Counted from the stretch's first letter, positions 18,221 to 26,972 are shown. The stretch: 64,000 nucleotides of DNA from Salinibacterium sp. TMP30 (GCF_038397785.1 NZ_CP151642.1:2418001-2482000), one strand, 5' to 3'. A program made the numbers and translations. The notes: generated by a model not told the origin, from the sequence alone.

Positions 18221-18296
18221 GGCCCCATCGTTTAGTGGCCTAGGACACCGCCCTTTCACGGCGGCAGCACGGGTTCGAATCCCGTTGGGGTCACCA
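18221..18296 (+). tRNA. tRNA-Glu (anticodon TTC)
   Basis: The acceptor stem GGCCCCA pairs with TGGGGTC. The anticodon stem CCGCC/GGCGG encloses loop CTTTCAC with anticodon TTC (18255-18257). The T-arm is GGGTTCGAATCCC. Discriminator A at 18293 is followed by an encoded CCA (18294-18296). It is the first of three tRNA genes in tandem. Confidence 0.97.
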
Positions 18297-18321
18297 GACA
18301 AAACACAGAATTTAATAGCTT

Positions 18322-18395
18322 GGCCCTGTAGCGCAGTTGGTTAGCGCGCCGCCCTGTCACGGCGGAGGTCGCCGGTTCAAGTCCGGTCAGGGTCG
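18322..18395 (+). tRNA. tRNA-Asp (anticodon GTC)
   Basis: The acceptor stem GGCCCTG pairs with CAGGGTC. The anticodon stem CCGCC/GGCGG encloses CTGTCAC with anticodon GTC. The T-arm is CCGGTTCAAGTCCGG. Discriminator G at 18395; no CCA encoded. 25 nt after tRNA-Glu. Confidence 0.97.
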
Positions 18396-18405
18396 CAAAC
18401 AGAAC

Positions 18406-18430
18406 GCCTCTTCGAAAGGAGGGGCTTTTT
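18406..18430 (+). terminator. Rho-independent terminator after tRNA-Asp
   Basis: An 8-bp stem, GCCTCTTC/GGAGGGGC with two G-U pairs, closes a GAAA loop and is followed by TTTTT. It would partly end transcription before tRNA-Phe. Confidence 0.75.
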
Positions 18431-18436
18431 CTGTAG

Positions 18437-18473
18437 TAGGAGGAAACTCCTATGAGTAAGAGGCAACTCTTAC
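18437..18473 (+). other. Two tandem GNRA-loop hairpins abutting tRNA-Phe
   Basis: Hairpin 1: TAGGAG-GAAA-CTCCTA (18437-18452). Hairpin 2: GTAAGAG-GCAA-CTCTTAC (18456-18473). The second ends on the base before tRNA-Phe. Both have perfect stems and GNRA tetraloops. They lack T-tracts, so an RNA-processing or stability role is more likely than termination. Confidence 0.6.
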
Positions 18474-18546
18474 GGCTCTGTAGCTCAGTTGGTAGAGCGC
18501 ACGACTGAAAATCGTGAGGTCACGGGATCGACGCCCGTCGGAGCCA
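18474..18546 (+). tRNA. tRNA-Phe (anticodon GAA)
   Basis: The acceptor stem GGCTCTG pairs with CGGAGCC. D-arm GCTCAGTTGGTAGAGC. The anticodon stem CACGA/TCGTG encloses CTGAAAA with anticodon GAA. Discriminator A at 18546; no CCA encoded. The T-loop reads GATCGAC rather than the usual GTTCGAA type, a small oddity. Confidence 0.96.
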
Positions 18547-18548
18547 CG

Positions 18549-18590
18549 TGACCCTTTCCCGGGCTTCTACTGGGCGAGGGTCATTTTTTT
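18549..18590 (+). terminator. Terminator after tRNA-Phe
   Basis: TGACCCT (18549-18555) pairs with AGGGTCA (18577-18583), followed by a run of seven T (18584-18590). The 21-nt loop can form an inner CCC/GGG pairing. It ends the tRNA cluster. Confidence 0.75.
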
Positions 18591-19023
18591 GCCCTCTGGC
18601 CCTCATTCCTGGCTTCCGGCCGTCATCTCTGACCGCTAGCCCATTCGCTGCAGCAGACGGCGCGGTCGGCCCCGAGCGATCACTTCGATTGCTGGCCCGG
18701 TGCCCAAGCCCATATAGGGCACCTCCACCGGCCCACCTCCACGCTTGTCGCCCTTCCTTCTGAAAACTCAGGAAATCCGAGCACAGCTGTACCCCGATGC
18801 GCCGTTTACCGGGGATCACAGTGCCACGCGACGAGCTTTTCCTGAGTTTCCGAAGGCGGCATAAGGGCTTAGCCGCGCAGCAACGCCGTCGGCAGTGCGC
18901 ACGACCGAAACCGTCAGGTCACTGTGATCGACGCGGGTCGAAGCCGCACTCAATCCCGGGCCACCACTGCGGGGGCTTTCGTCTTCCCGCTCGGCACAAC
19001 GTGTGTCGCGTGCAAGCCGTCAT
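18591..19023. other. Non-coding interval with tRNA relic and inverted repeat
   Basis: No convincing gene on either strand. It contains a 12-bp perfect inverted repeat (AAACTCAGGAAA at 18764-18775 and TTTCCTGAGTTT at 18838-18849) around 62 nt, and the tRNA-Phe-like relic at 18894-18949. It looks like the remains of an old insertion or duplication next to the tRNA gene. Confidence 0.55.
18894..18949 (+). pseudogene. Degenerate tRNA-Phe 3'-half relic
   Basis: This stretch aligns almost base for base with tRNA-Phe positions 18494-18547: GCGCACGAC then a GAA anticodon-like core, AGGTCAC, GATCGACGC and a GTCGAAGCC segment against GTCGGAGCC. Stems are broken, so it cannot be a working tRNA. A weak match to the 5' half may continue upstream to about 18866. 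It could be a decayed tRNA duplicate or an old attachment-site remnant. Confidence 0.65.
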
Positions 19024-19491
19024 TCAACTGATCCGCCCGATGCCGGGGATGAAACGGCCCACGCGAACCGCGTAGCCGGCATAGTTGGCGTAGCGCTCGA
19101 CGAGCATCCGTTCCTCCCAGCGCGCCTTCATCATGAGCAGCACCAAGAGCGCCAGCCACACACCCAAATGCCACCAGGTGGCGCCAGCCAACGCGACACC
19201 GAGTGAGCCCAACATAAGCCCGCTATAGATCGGATGGCGCACCAATCCATAGAGGCCGCCGGTAACTAGTTGTGAGCTTTCAAGCGGCACCGGGTTGGCT
19301 GTTAGGGAACGGCCGAGCCCCCGAACTCCGAGCACGGCAACCACCAGCCCGGCTATTGCAAGCACCCCCGCGAGGGTGTACACAACGGCATCCCGCTGCC
19401 ACAGCGGATCGGTCCACGGCAGAAGTGCAACCGCGGCAAGCAGCGCAAGCTGCACGACGACTAGCGCGAGCCCGATCGCGCGTCTGCTCAT
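19024..19491 (-). CDS. Isoprenylcysteine carboxyl methyltransferase-like membrane protein
   Basis: About 155 residues from ATG 19491, which follows GGAG by 6 nt. Four hydrophobic segments: about 5-25, 36-58, 90-108 and 112-128. The C-terminal half has the family signature GLYGLVRHPIYSG, then MMKARWEERMLVERYANYAGYAVRVGRFIPG, which binds S-adenosylmethionine in ICMT/PEMT-type enzymes. Bacterial members methylate lipids or small molecules; the substrate here is unknown. It stands alone, downstream of non-coding DNA. Confidence 0.82.
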   Translation of the reverse strand: MSRRAIGLALVVVQLALLAAVALLPWTDPLWQRDAVVYTLAGVLAIAGLVVAVLGVRGLGRSLTANPVPLESSQLVTGGLYGLVRHPIYSGLMLGSLGVALAGATWWHLGVWLALLVLLMMKARWEERMLVERYANYAGYAVRVGRFIPGIGRIS

Positions 19492-19503
19492 GATCAGCTC
19501 CAC

Positions 19504-19950
19504 TTCGTCAAGTTATTCGGGGTCAACTGCGTCACCGGCACGTGCCCTGCGGCCTTGAGGTCGCCGTACTAGTGACGTGCTGCATCGTGAAGAACTAAAT
19601 GAAGGCTACGACTTGTTGCTAGGAACGTCGAGGGGGTTGCCGCCGCATTATGTTGGGAACCACCGATGCAGAACACCACCTCATACGTTCTCCTGCCGAC
19701 AGCACATTCGGCATGTCGCCACTGGTGCAGTGCGCCCTCAACTGGGACAACTACGGTTTAGGCGGCCCAAGGTAATCGTGATGGCCCCGCTTCGTGTTGG
19801 CGTTTGCCCTGATCCCCTTCTGCAATACCTCTTCAGGGGGCCGCGGAAAAACTTTCGGCACCTTGCTGTGATTTTTGCTCCGAAGGTACGCGACATCGTC
19901 AGATAAAGCGGCACACCATGGATTGAACCGGCAGAAGAAGGCTCTTCTCT
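19504..19950. other. Interval without a recognisable gene
   Basis: About 450 nt between the methyltransferase start and the TetR stop. A 109-codon open frame on the plus strand (19577-19906) is rich in Arg, His and Pro and has no domain character, so it is not called. No clear repeats or RNA genes were seen. Confidence 0.5.
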
Positions 19951-20568
19951 TCAGTCGAAAGTCGCGCCCGTTCCCAACATTCCTTCGAGCGCGTTACGAA
20001 TGTGCGGACCACGTGCACCCGATTCGTTCCAGCGCACTAGGGCATGGGCGTTGAGCCCATCGATCATGCCGAGCAGGAGCCACGCGACCGATTCTGCGTC
20101 GACATCGCGGAATTCACCGCACGCGATTCCTCGCTCGATGATGTCTTGAATGATGTCTCGCCAGGCATCCATCTGCTGACGCACGACAAGAGCGAGCGTG
20201 GCATTGCGTCGCCCGATACCCCACGCTTCGACCCAAATAACGGTCACGTCGTCCCGCGACTGATCGAGCAGGGTGTCAACCAGCGCAACTAAGCAGGCAG
20301 CCGGCGACGGCTTGCTCGCGAGAAACTGCTGCACTTCGGCGATCTCCGTCTCAACAATTCCCTGAAACGTTGAGGCGACGAGCGCATCCATGCTCGGGGC
20401 GTAGCGAGCGACGAGACCGGATGCCACACCAACCCGCTTCGCTACAGCGCGAAGTGTCACCGCTGCAAGCCCCGCGTCGAGCGCGAGGGCACGCGCTGCC
20501 GCTTCGATCTGGGCGGTGCGCTCGCGGGGAGATCTGCGTGCTGGGCCTTCGCCCGGTGATCTTGACAT
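19951..20568 (-). CDS. TetR/AcrR-family transcriptional regulator
   Basis: 205 residues. The N-terminal HTH is at about 18-62 (RTAQIEAAARALALDAGLAAVTLRAVAKRVGVASGLVARY), with the TetR recognition-helix pattern. The C-terminal ligand domain is all-helical (TLLDQSRDDVTVIWVEAWGIG, MIDGLNAHALVRW), similar to BetI/PsrA-type members. It is divergent from the agmatine-deiminase-type gene. A 24-bp palindrome between them is the expected operator. The inducer may be an amine or amide substrate of the neighbouring enzymes, which is inference. Confidence 0.92.
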   Translation of the reverse strand: MSRSPGEGPARRSPRERTAQIEAAARALALDAGLAAVTLRAVAKRVGVASGLVARYAPSMDALVASTFQGIVETEIAEVQQFLASKPSPAACLVALVDTLLDQSRDDVTVIWVEAWGIGRRNATLALVVRQQMDAWRDIIQDIIERGIACGEFRDVDAESVAWLLLGMIDGLNAHALVRWNESGARGPHIRNALEGMLGTGATFD

Positions 20569-20599
20569 GATGGCCCCAGTCTAGATAGGTTCAGCACAT

Positions 20600-20623
20600 C
20601 TTATTGATCAGTCGATCAACAAG
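20600..20623. promoter_or_regulatory. 24-bp palindromic TetR-type operator
   Basis: Left arm CTTATTGATC (20600-20609) and right arm GATCAACAAG (20614-20623) match at 9 of 10 positions around the 4-nt centre AGTC. It lies in the 93-nt divergent region between the TetR gene and the deiminase gene, so it probably controls both. Confidence 0.7.
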
Positions 20624-20661
20624 CATTCTCGGCACAACACCGACGATCGAAAGGCCATCAG

Positions 20662-21690
20662 ATGGCGTGGCGTATGCCTTCCGAAACCGCACGCCACGAC
20701 CGAACCTGGATGGCATTCCCGCGCCCCGGCTACACCCTCGGAACAGACGCGGGCAGTGCGGACCAGGCCTACGAAGCTTGGGCGGCAGTAGCCAACGCCA
20801 TCCTCGAGTTCGAACCCGTCACGATGGTGGTTGACCCAATCGAGAGGCACACCGCGGCGAGGCTGCTGTCCTCCGAAATTGAGCTGGTGGAGACTCCGCT
20901 CGACGATTACTGGATGCGCGACTTCGGCCCCACGTTCGTTGTCGACGACGCGAGACCCGGCATCCTCGGCGGTGTGGATTGGATCTTCAACGCGTGGGGG
21001 CAAGAGCACTCCTCCTACGCCAGCGACAGCCAGATCGGCAGACTCGTCTGCGAGCATGCGAACGCCGAACTCATCCCATCACTCCTCGTCAATGAGGGCG
21101 GAGCAATCCACGTGGACGGTGAGGGCACTGTGCTGGCTACAGAAACCGTGCAACTGGATCCGCGTCGCAACCCCTACGTTGACAAGGAGCGCATCGAAGC
21201 GGAATTTCGTCGCACTCTGGGCGCGTCAAAGGTGGTGTGGCTGCCCCGCGGGTTGACCCGCGATTACACCGAGCTAGGTACGCGGGGCCACGTAGATATG
21301 GTCGCCACGATCCCGAGCCCCGGCACGCTCCTTCTGCACGAGCAGCAGAACCCCGACCATCCCGATCACCAAGTAATGCGCGAGCTTCGGGCGCTGCTTT
21401 CCGAGACGACGGATGCGGCGAACCGCCCGTGGAACATCATTGACGTGCCGGCCCCAACAACGGTGCGAGACAGCGAGGGGTTCGTCGATTGGAACTATGT
21501 GAACCATCTCGTGGTCAATGACGGAGTGATCGCCTGCGGTTACGGCGAACCTGCCGCCGATGCCGCTGCCCGCGAGATTCTTGCCGCCGCGTATCCCGGG
21601 CGCCGCGTTGTGACCGTGGATGCTCGACCCATTCTTGAGCGTGGTGGCGGGATCCACTGCATCACGCAACAGCAACCGGCGGTGGACTGA
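20662..21690 (+). CDS. Agmatine deiminase/peptidyl-arginine deiminase family protein
   Basis: 342 residues of the guanidino-group-modifying fold. Visible catalytic motifs: RTWMAFP near residue 15, DDYWMRDFGPTFVVDD at about 80-95, NEGGAIHVDGEG, GHVDM with the catalytic His and Asp, and the nucleophile Cys333 in RGGGIHCITQQQP. Agmatine deiminase yields N-carbamoylputrescine and ammonia, but related enzymes use other guanidines. It is followed without a gap by an amidase gene (stop and start overlap by 1 nt), implying a two-step pathway. Confidence 0.9.
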   Translation: MAWRMPSETARHDRTWMAFPRPGYTLGTDAGSADQAYEAWAAVANAILEFEPVTMVVDPIERHTAARLLSSEIELVETPLDDYWMRDFGPTFVVDDARPGILGGVDWIFNAWGQEHSSYASDSQIGRLVCEHANAELIPSLLVNEGGAIHVDGEGTVLATETVQLDPRRNPYVDKERIEAEFRRTLGASKVVWLPRGLTRDYTELGTRGHVDMVATIPSPGTLLLHEQQNPDHPDHQVMRELRALLSETTDAANRPWNIIDVPAPTTVRDSEGFVDWNYVNHLVVNDGVIACGYGEPAADAAAREILAAAYPGRRVVTVDARPILERGGGIHCITQQQPAVD

Positions 21691-23420
21691 TGATGCCGCA
21701 CGAGCAGCCGTTCGACGTCGTTGAGGCTTCGATCGCCGAACTGCGAGCAGCGCTGCAGAGCGGTCGCATCTCCAGCGAACAGCTCGTCCGCTCCTACCTA
21801 GCCCGAATTGAGGCCTACGATCGGCCCGAAACTGATACCGCACTGTGCTCCGTGGTGGTGATGAATCCGGAGGCAATTGCCGACGCGCGAGCATCCGACG
21901 CGCGTCGAGCAGCGGGTGGCACAGTGAGCGCTCTCGACGGCATTCCCTACACCGCGAAGAACAGTTTTCTCGCCCGTGGCCTTACCGCGGCCGCCGGATC
22001 CCCCGCATTCGCGCAGTTGATCGCCCAACGCGACGCGTACGCGATCGAGCGCCTTCGCTCCGCCGGGGCAGTGCTCATCGGTCTCACCAATATGCCGCCC
22101 ATGGCCAACGGCGGAATGCAGCGCGGACTGTATGGTCGCGCCGAAAGCCCCTACAACAAGCAGTATCTGACCGCAGCATTTGGTTCCGGGTCGTCGAACG
22201 GATCGGGCACGGCAACCGCGGCGTCGTTTGCGGCCTTTGGGCTGGGGGAAGAAACCTGGTCGTCGGGGCGTGCACCCGCCTCGAACAACGCTCTCTGTGC
22301 GTATACCCCCTCACGCGGGATGATTTCCGTTCGCGGCAATTGGCCCCTGGTTCCCACCATGGATGTTGTCGTGCCTCATACCCGCACCATGGCCGATCTG
22401 CTTGAGGTGCTCGACATTCTCGTCGGTGACGATGATGAGGTACGCGGGGACTTCTGGCGGGCCCAGCCCTGGGTCCCAATTCCGCGGGCATCCGAGATCC
22501 GGCCGTCCTCCTACCTAGCGCTGGTGCGCGATCCGCAGTCCCTCGCCGGTAAACGGTTCGGCGTGCCCCGGATGTATATCAACGCTGATTCTCTCGCCGG
22601 TACGAGCGCGCCCGGAAGCGTTCCCGGGGTCGGTGGCCCAACGGGGCAGCGGATAGAAACACGGCTGACAGTGATTGCGCTGTGGGAAGAAGCACGGGAA
22701 GCGTTGATCGCCGCCGGAGCCGAGGTTATCGATGTCGATTTTCCGGTCGTATCGAACTACGAGGGAGACCGCGTGGGAGCACCCACGATCGCTACCCGCG
22801 GTGTGGTGTCACAAGAATTTCTGCATCGAGAAATTATCGACCTCTCGTCGTGGGGCTGGGAAGACTTTCTCCAGAGCAACAACGACCCCAGGCTGAACAC
22901 CCTGACCATCATCGACGGTGCCACCATCTTTCCCCGCCCCGACGGCGCGCTGCGCGATCGCTACGACGGATTCGATGATGACATCACGCAGTATCCCGAC
23001 TTCGTGCGTGCGCACGACTTCACGTCATTTCTCGACATACCCGACCTCGCCGAGGGGCTTCACGGGCTAGAGCGAACCCGTCAGGTCGACCTAGAAGAAT
23101 GGATGACCTCGCTCGGGCTCGATGCCGTCGTTTTTCCCGCCGTCGCCGATGTTGGCTTGGCCGATATGGATGTCGAACCCGACTCCGCCGATCTCGGCTG
23201 GCGCAACGGCGTCTGGGTCGCGAACGGCAATCTCGCCATCCGTCACTTGGGGATTCCGACCGTCACCGTGCCGATGGGAACAATGTCTGATACGGGCATG
23301 CCGGTGGGCCTGACCTTCGCGGGGCGCGCCTACGATGACACCGCTCTGCTGGAGATCGGCTGCGCGTTCGAGGCGACCGCCGTCAGGCGCACGCAGCCTC
23401 CTCGAACACCGTCTCTCTAA
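21690..23420 (+). CDS. Amidase signature family enzyme
   Basis: 576 residues, at the long end for the family. The Ser-cisSer-Lys triad region is visible: Lys90 in IPYTAKNSF, GSGSSNGSG at about 165-173 (cis-Ser), and a nucleophile segment GEETWSSGRAPA at about 186-197. The usual TDxGGSIRxP is altered there, with Glu and Trp at normally Asp/Gly positions, so substrate specificity may differ. It is translationally coupled to the deiminase and probably hydrolyses the amide or carbamoyl product. The standard partner AguB is a nitrilase-type enzyme, not this family. Confidence 0.88.
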   Translation: MMPHEQPFDVVEASIAELRAALQSGRISSEQLVRSYLARIEAYDRPETDTALCSVVVMNPEAIADARASDARRAAGGTVSALDGIPYTAKNSFLARGLTAAAGSPAFAQLIAQRDAYAIERLRSAGAVLIGLTNMPPMANGGMQRGLYGRAESPYNKQYLTAAFGSGSSNGSGTATAASFAAFGLGEETWSSGRAPASNNALCAYTPSRGMISVRGNWPLVPTMDVVVPHTRTMADLLEVLDILVGDDDEVRGDFWRAQPWVPIPRASEIRPSSYLALVRDPQSLAGKRFGVPRMYINADSLAGTSAPGSVPGVGGPTGQRIETRLTVIALWEEAREALIAAGAEVIDVDFPVVSNYEGDRVGAPTIATRGVVSQEFLHREIIDLSSWGWEDFLQSNNDPRLNTLTIIDGATIFPRPDGALRDRYDGFDDDITQYPDFVRAHDFTSFLDIPDLAEGLHGLERTRQVDLEEWMTSLGLDAVVFPAVADVGLADMDVEPDSADLGWRNGVWVANGNLAIRHLGIPTVTVPMGTMSDTGMPVGLTFAGRAYDDTALLEIGCAFEATAVRRTQPPRTPSL

Positions 23421-23440
23421 CTAGCGCGAGAGCTGCCCCC

Positions 23441-25015
23441 TTAAACCCGCAGATCCTTGCGCAGAATCTTGCCCGAGGCCGACTTCGGGATGGTCTCGAT
23501 CATTTCGACCTGCCTCACCTTCTTGTAGGGAGCGACGCGTTCGGCAACGAATGCGATCACCTCGTCTTCGCTCAGCTCCATGGTGGCCTGCAGCACGACG
23601 AAGGCCTTGGGCACCTCTTCGCCTTCTGCGTCGGTGACTCCAATAACGGCGGCGTCGGCGATCAGCGGATGCGTCAACAGCAACGCTTCGAGCTCGGCGG
23701 GAGCCACCTGGTAGCCCTTGTACTTGATGAGTTCCTTCAGCCGGTCGACGATGGTGACGTACCCCTCAGCGCTCACGGTGGCGATATCTCCGGTGCGCAG
23801 GAAGCCGTCGGACGTCAGCACTTCGCGCGTCGCCTCGTCGTTGCCTAAGTATCCGATCATGATGTTGGGGCCGCGGCAGAGCAACTCTCCCGGCGCGCTC
23901 ACCCCGGATTGCGGAATCTCGATGTCTTCGTCGGTCAGCGGATCAATGAGTCGACACTCTACGTTCGCGATGGTCAGACCGACCGAACCGAGAGGGGTCT
24001 CAGGTCTGGCCACATCGTGGGCGTGGGAGACCGGGCTCATCTCCGTCATGCCGTATCCCTGAATCACCCGACAGCCGAGACGCGAAGCCGCCAGACTAGC
24101 GACCGCCTCATCGAGCGGTGCCGCTCCCGAGAAGATCACGCGCACACTCGCCAGCTCGTAGTTGTCGATCACTGGATGCTTGGCTAGGGCGAGGGCGATC
24201 GGCGGCGCCACAAACACAAAAGTGCAGCGGTGGTCTTGAATGATCCGCAGAAACTCCAGCAGATCGAATCGCGGCATTGTTACCAAGCTCGCCCGAGCAG
24301 AAAGCGCCAAGTTGAGCAACACCGTCATGCCATAAATGTGGAAGAACGGCAGCACCGCCAGCACAACATCGTCGGGGGTTACCCCGATCTGAGGTCCGGC
24401 CTGCACCACATTGGCGACCAGATTGCGGTGCGTGAGCATGACACCCTTCGGCTTCCCCGTCGTTCCCGACGAGTACGGCAGCACCGCAAGGTGCGTCACC
24501 GGGTCAAACGAGACCTCCGGGGCCGGAAGCCGGTCAGCGATAAGATCGGCAAACGAGCGATACTCCACCGTTGGGTCCAAGACGGTCACAGCATCCGGCT
24601 CCATCCCTACCCGCTGTGACGCCTCCAACGCCTGAGGGAGCAGGGGTGACACCGTCATCAGTCGCGTCGCCTTCGAATCAGTGAGCTGCGAAGCGATATC
24701 GTCTGCCGTCGCAAGCGCATTGATGGTGGTCACGGTTGCACCGGCCCGCAGGATGCCGTGGAACACCGCCACGAACGTTGGCGTGTTCGGGGAATGCAAC
24801 GCCACGACACTGCCCACCCCAATCCCGTCGGCCGCGAGCGCGCCGGCCACCGCATCGATCTGTGCGAGCAGCTCGCGATACGAAACCACGGCACCGGTAG
24901 TTCCATCGGTCACCGCCGCGCGTTCGAGGTCGCCCTCTGAAATCGAGCCGAAGAGGAAGTCGTAGATGCTGAGCTCGGGAATCACAACATCGGGGTAGGG
25001 GCTACGGAATACCAC
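23441..25015 (-). CDS. Acyl-CoA synthetase / 4-coumarate-CoA ligase-like
   Basis: 524 residues, ANL superfamily. Motifs: PYSSGTTGKPKGVMLTHRNL (AMP binding), VIQGYGMTEMSP, RTGDIATVSAEGYVTIVDRLKELIKYKGYQV, and the C-terminal lysine segment PKSASGKILRKDLRV. Length and motifs suit a ligase for aromatic or medium-chain acids. The GTG start has AAGGAG 7 nt upstream. It lies 51 nt downstream of the aldehyde dehydrogenase gene, so together they could take an aldehyde to an acid and then to a CoA thioester. Confidence 0.92.
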   Translation of the reverse strand: MVFRSPYPDVVIPELSIYDFLFGSISEGDLERAAVTDGTTGAVVSYRELLAQIDAVAGALAADGIGVGSVVALHSPNTPTFVAVFHGILRAGATVTTINALATADDIASQLTDSKATRLMTVSPLLPQALEASQRVGMEPDAVTVLDPTVEYRSFADLIADRLPAPEVSFDPVTHLAVLPYSSGTTGKPKGVMLTHRNLVANVVQAGPQIGVTPDDVVLAVLPFFHIYGMTVLLNLALSARASLVTMPRFDLLEFLRIIQDHRCTFVFVAPPIALALAKHPVIDNYELASVRVIFSGAAPLDEAVASLAASRLGCRVIQGYGMTEMSPVSHAHDVARPETPLGSVGLTIANVECRLIDPLTDEDIEIPQSGVSAPGELLCRGPNIMIGYLGNDEATREVLTSDGFLRTGDIATVSAEGYVTIVDRLKELIKYKGYQVAPAELEALLLTHPLIADAAVIGVTDAEGEEVPKAFVVLQATMELSEDEVIAFVAERVAPYKKVRQVEMIETIPKSASGKILRKDLRV

Positions 25016-25066
25016 TGGGTTCTCCTTAAAATGGGTTGATCGGGGCGGGGCGTAGATGCGGCGGGA

Positions 25067-26839
25067 CTAGGCGCGGAAAGCCGAAATGAAGATTCCCGGC
25101 ATCTTGGCCCACGAGGGCTTGCCCACAAACCCGGCAAGTAGTTTGCCGGTGCGTTGTGCGCTGCGCGCGGTCACGAACCATGGTGGCTTCGGGAACAGGG
25201 CGAACTCGCCGTGCACGAATGACCGCGGGAACGGCCGGAAGGGGCCCCGTACGACGGTGCGCTCGGGCGAATCGATCAGCAGAGCGTTGTGCACAACGCC
25301 GATACCCGACTGCACGTTGTCGATGGTGTGGCCAGGGAACGCGCCCCACGACGCAGTGGCGGTAAGGAACCCGACCCCCGTCCACGCGTTAATCGCGATC
25401 GTGCCGTACTCCAGCTCTGCCATGGCCTCCCAGAAGCCCGACCCGAGCTTCGTGATAACCGAAGGCTCGGCGATCACATTCGCGCCAAGGGTGCCGAGGA
25501 AGTCACGGTTGACGGTCGCCACAACGGCATCCAAGTAAGCCTGTCCGGAACCCGGCACCTCAATCACTCCGAGTACTGGAGAGAAGGTTTCGGTTTTCTC
25601 TAGGTACGTGGCATCATCCTCTGCCGTGATGTCGACGAGCAAGCGAGTGCCTGCCGCAAACTTTTGTGCGTTCGGGTAGCACGCCGCCGCATCCGACATC
25701 CGGTCCTCGCTGCCGGGGTACCACGCCGTGCGGCCGGGAGTGCGTTCGAGCGCTGCTCGCAGTTCAGCAAGAAACTGCTCCTTCTGCGGCCAATCGGCGC
25801 TGAGCACCACGATCTGACCGGCGATGCAGTTGTAGCCACCGTTGTGCAGGCGCATAGTGGCAACATGCTCGGCCTGGTAGCGGAGGTCGCGCTTCGTCCA
25901 CGTGCTCGGCAACAGGATGATGGGGGCGACGCCGCCAAGCTCACTCGTGATGGGCTTGACGAGCAGTGGTGTCTTTGCCGCCTTGCGGGCGGCACCATCT
26001 GTTCCGGGGCCCCAGACAATGGTGTCGTGCGTCGCAGAGCTGCCCGTGATGTGCACGTGGTCCACCGAGGGGTGGTGTGCCAAATAGCTGCCCTCAACGG
26101 CACCTCCCTGAACAATGCGGAGAAGTTTCGCGGTCACCAACGGCTCGAGCGCCGCGAGATAGACGTTCATCATGTCCGCCATGATCGGGTTCAGCTTCAG
26201 AATCACCGCCCGGTTGTTCGCAACGATCTCGTAGAGCACATCGAGCGGCGGGATGGACGTGATGTTGCCGGCCCCAAGCACAAGGCCGACACCGCCAGAT
26301 TCCTTGGGCGTGAGCTCGGCAAGGCCCGCTTTCTTTACGGCGTCGGATGCCGTCGCTCCGGGCTTCAGCCACACTTCAGCAGTGAAACCGTGCAGCAGCA
26401 GCGCCTCGTATGCCGTATGGGGAAGTACCGGAATCCTCACACGGTTGCCCGGGGCTGTTCCCGTCTTGATGCCGGCCAGCGGCGACTTGCCAGCGGCGAG
26501 GGCAGCGACCGAGTGGGCGAGGCTGCCCACTCCGGCGAGCGCAGCGTACGGGCCAGAGATCCACTCCTCACCGACCAGGGGGGATGCGGCTTCCAGACCC
26601 TTGATGTCGCTGGCGGTCGTCGCCCAGCGCTGGGCTTGCGCCGCCATGGCCGTGTGGGTCGCGGAGAGTAGGCCAGCGCGCTTAGCTAGCGGCATCGCTG
26701 CCCACGCCGCTGCGCCTGCTACGAGATCGGAGACGGCCGCGTCTAGCTCGGCTTTCTCTCGTTCGCCGAGCGGCTGGGGGCCAGTGGATGCCGGGGCCGA
26801 CGAGCTAGCGCCTTCGGGGGTGTGAGCTGCGATGGTCAT
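25067..26839 (-). CDS. Aldehyde dehydrogenase family protein
   Basis: About 590 residues from ATG 26839, which has AGGAG 4 nt upstream. This is longer than the usual 480-500 because of an N-terminal extension of about 40 residues and internal insertions. Glu in ELGGVAPIILL and Cys in NGGYNCIAGQ correspond to the ALDH catalytic pair; LGAGNITSIPPLDVLYEIV is the NAD-binding region. It is divergent from the PucR-type regulator. Substrate unknown; the linked CoA ligase points to an aryl or alkyl aldehyde. Confidence 0.88.
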   Translation of the reverse strand: MTIAAHTPEGASSSAPASTGPQPLGEREKAELDAAVSDLVAGAAAWAAMPLAKRAGLLSATHTAMAAQAQRWATTASDIKGLEAASPLVGEEWISGPYAALAGVGSLAHSVAALAAGKSPLAGIKTGTAPGNRVRIPVLPHTAYEALLLHGFTAEVWLKPGATASDAVKKAGLAELTPKESGGVGLVLGAGNITSIPPLDVLYEIVANNRAVILKLNPIMADMMNVYLAALEPLVTAKLLRIVQGGAVEGSYLAHHPSVDHVHITGSSATHDTIVWGPGTDGAARKAAKTPLLVKPITSELGGVAPIILLPSTWTKRDLRYQAEHVATMRLHNGGYNCIAGQIVVLSADWPQKEQFLAELRAALERTPGRTAWYPGSEDRMSDAAACYPNAQKFAAGTRLLVDITAEDDATYLEKTETFSPVLGVIEVPGSGQAYLDAVVATVNRDFLGTLGANVIAEPSVITKLGSGFWEAMAELEYGTIAINAWTGVGFLTATASWGAFPGHTIDNVQSGIGVVHNALLIDSPERTVVRGPFRPFPRSFVHGEFALFPKPPWFVTARSAQRTGKLLAGFVGKPSWAKMPGIFISAFRA

Positions 26840-26972
26840 GGATCTCCTTTGATCGTGACTCTCAGTGTTGCCGCCTCCGTGGTCTCGTCCTATGGGCGGC
26901 TGCCCCGACATCAGCCCCCGTCGTTGTGCGGCTGCACAATGGTTCTACGGAATCTGGGGCTAGAGTTGCGGC

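Noticed and set aside
18764-18849. Inverted repeat as insertion-sequence ends
   Set aside because: Only 62 nt lie between the arms, with no transposase and no target duplication seen.
19577-19906. 109-codon plus-strand frame in the gap upstream of the TetR gene's 3' end
   Set aside because: Arg/His/Pro-rich, no ribosome site, no hydrophobic or domain pattern.
25664-26671. 335-codon plus-strand frame opposite the aldehyde dehydrogenase
   Set aside because: Antisense shadow of a well-supported enzyme; no recognisable motif.
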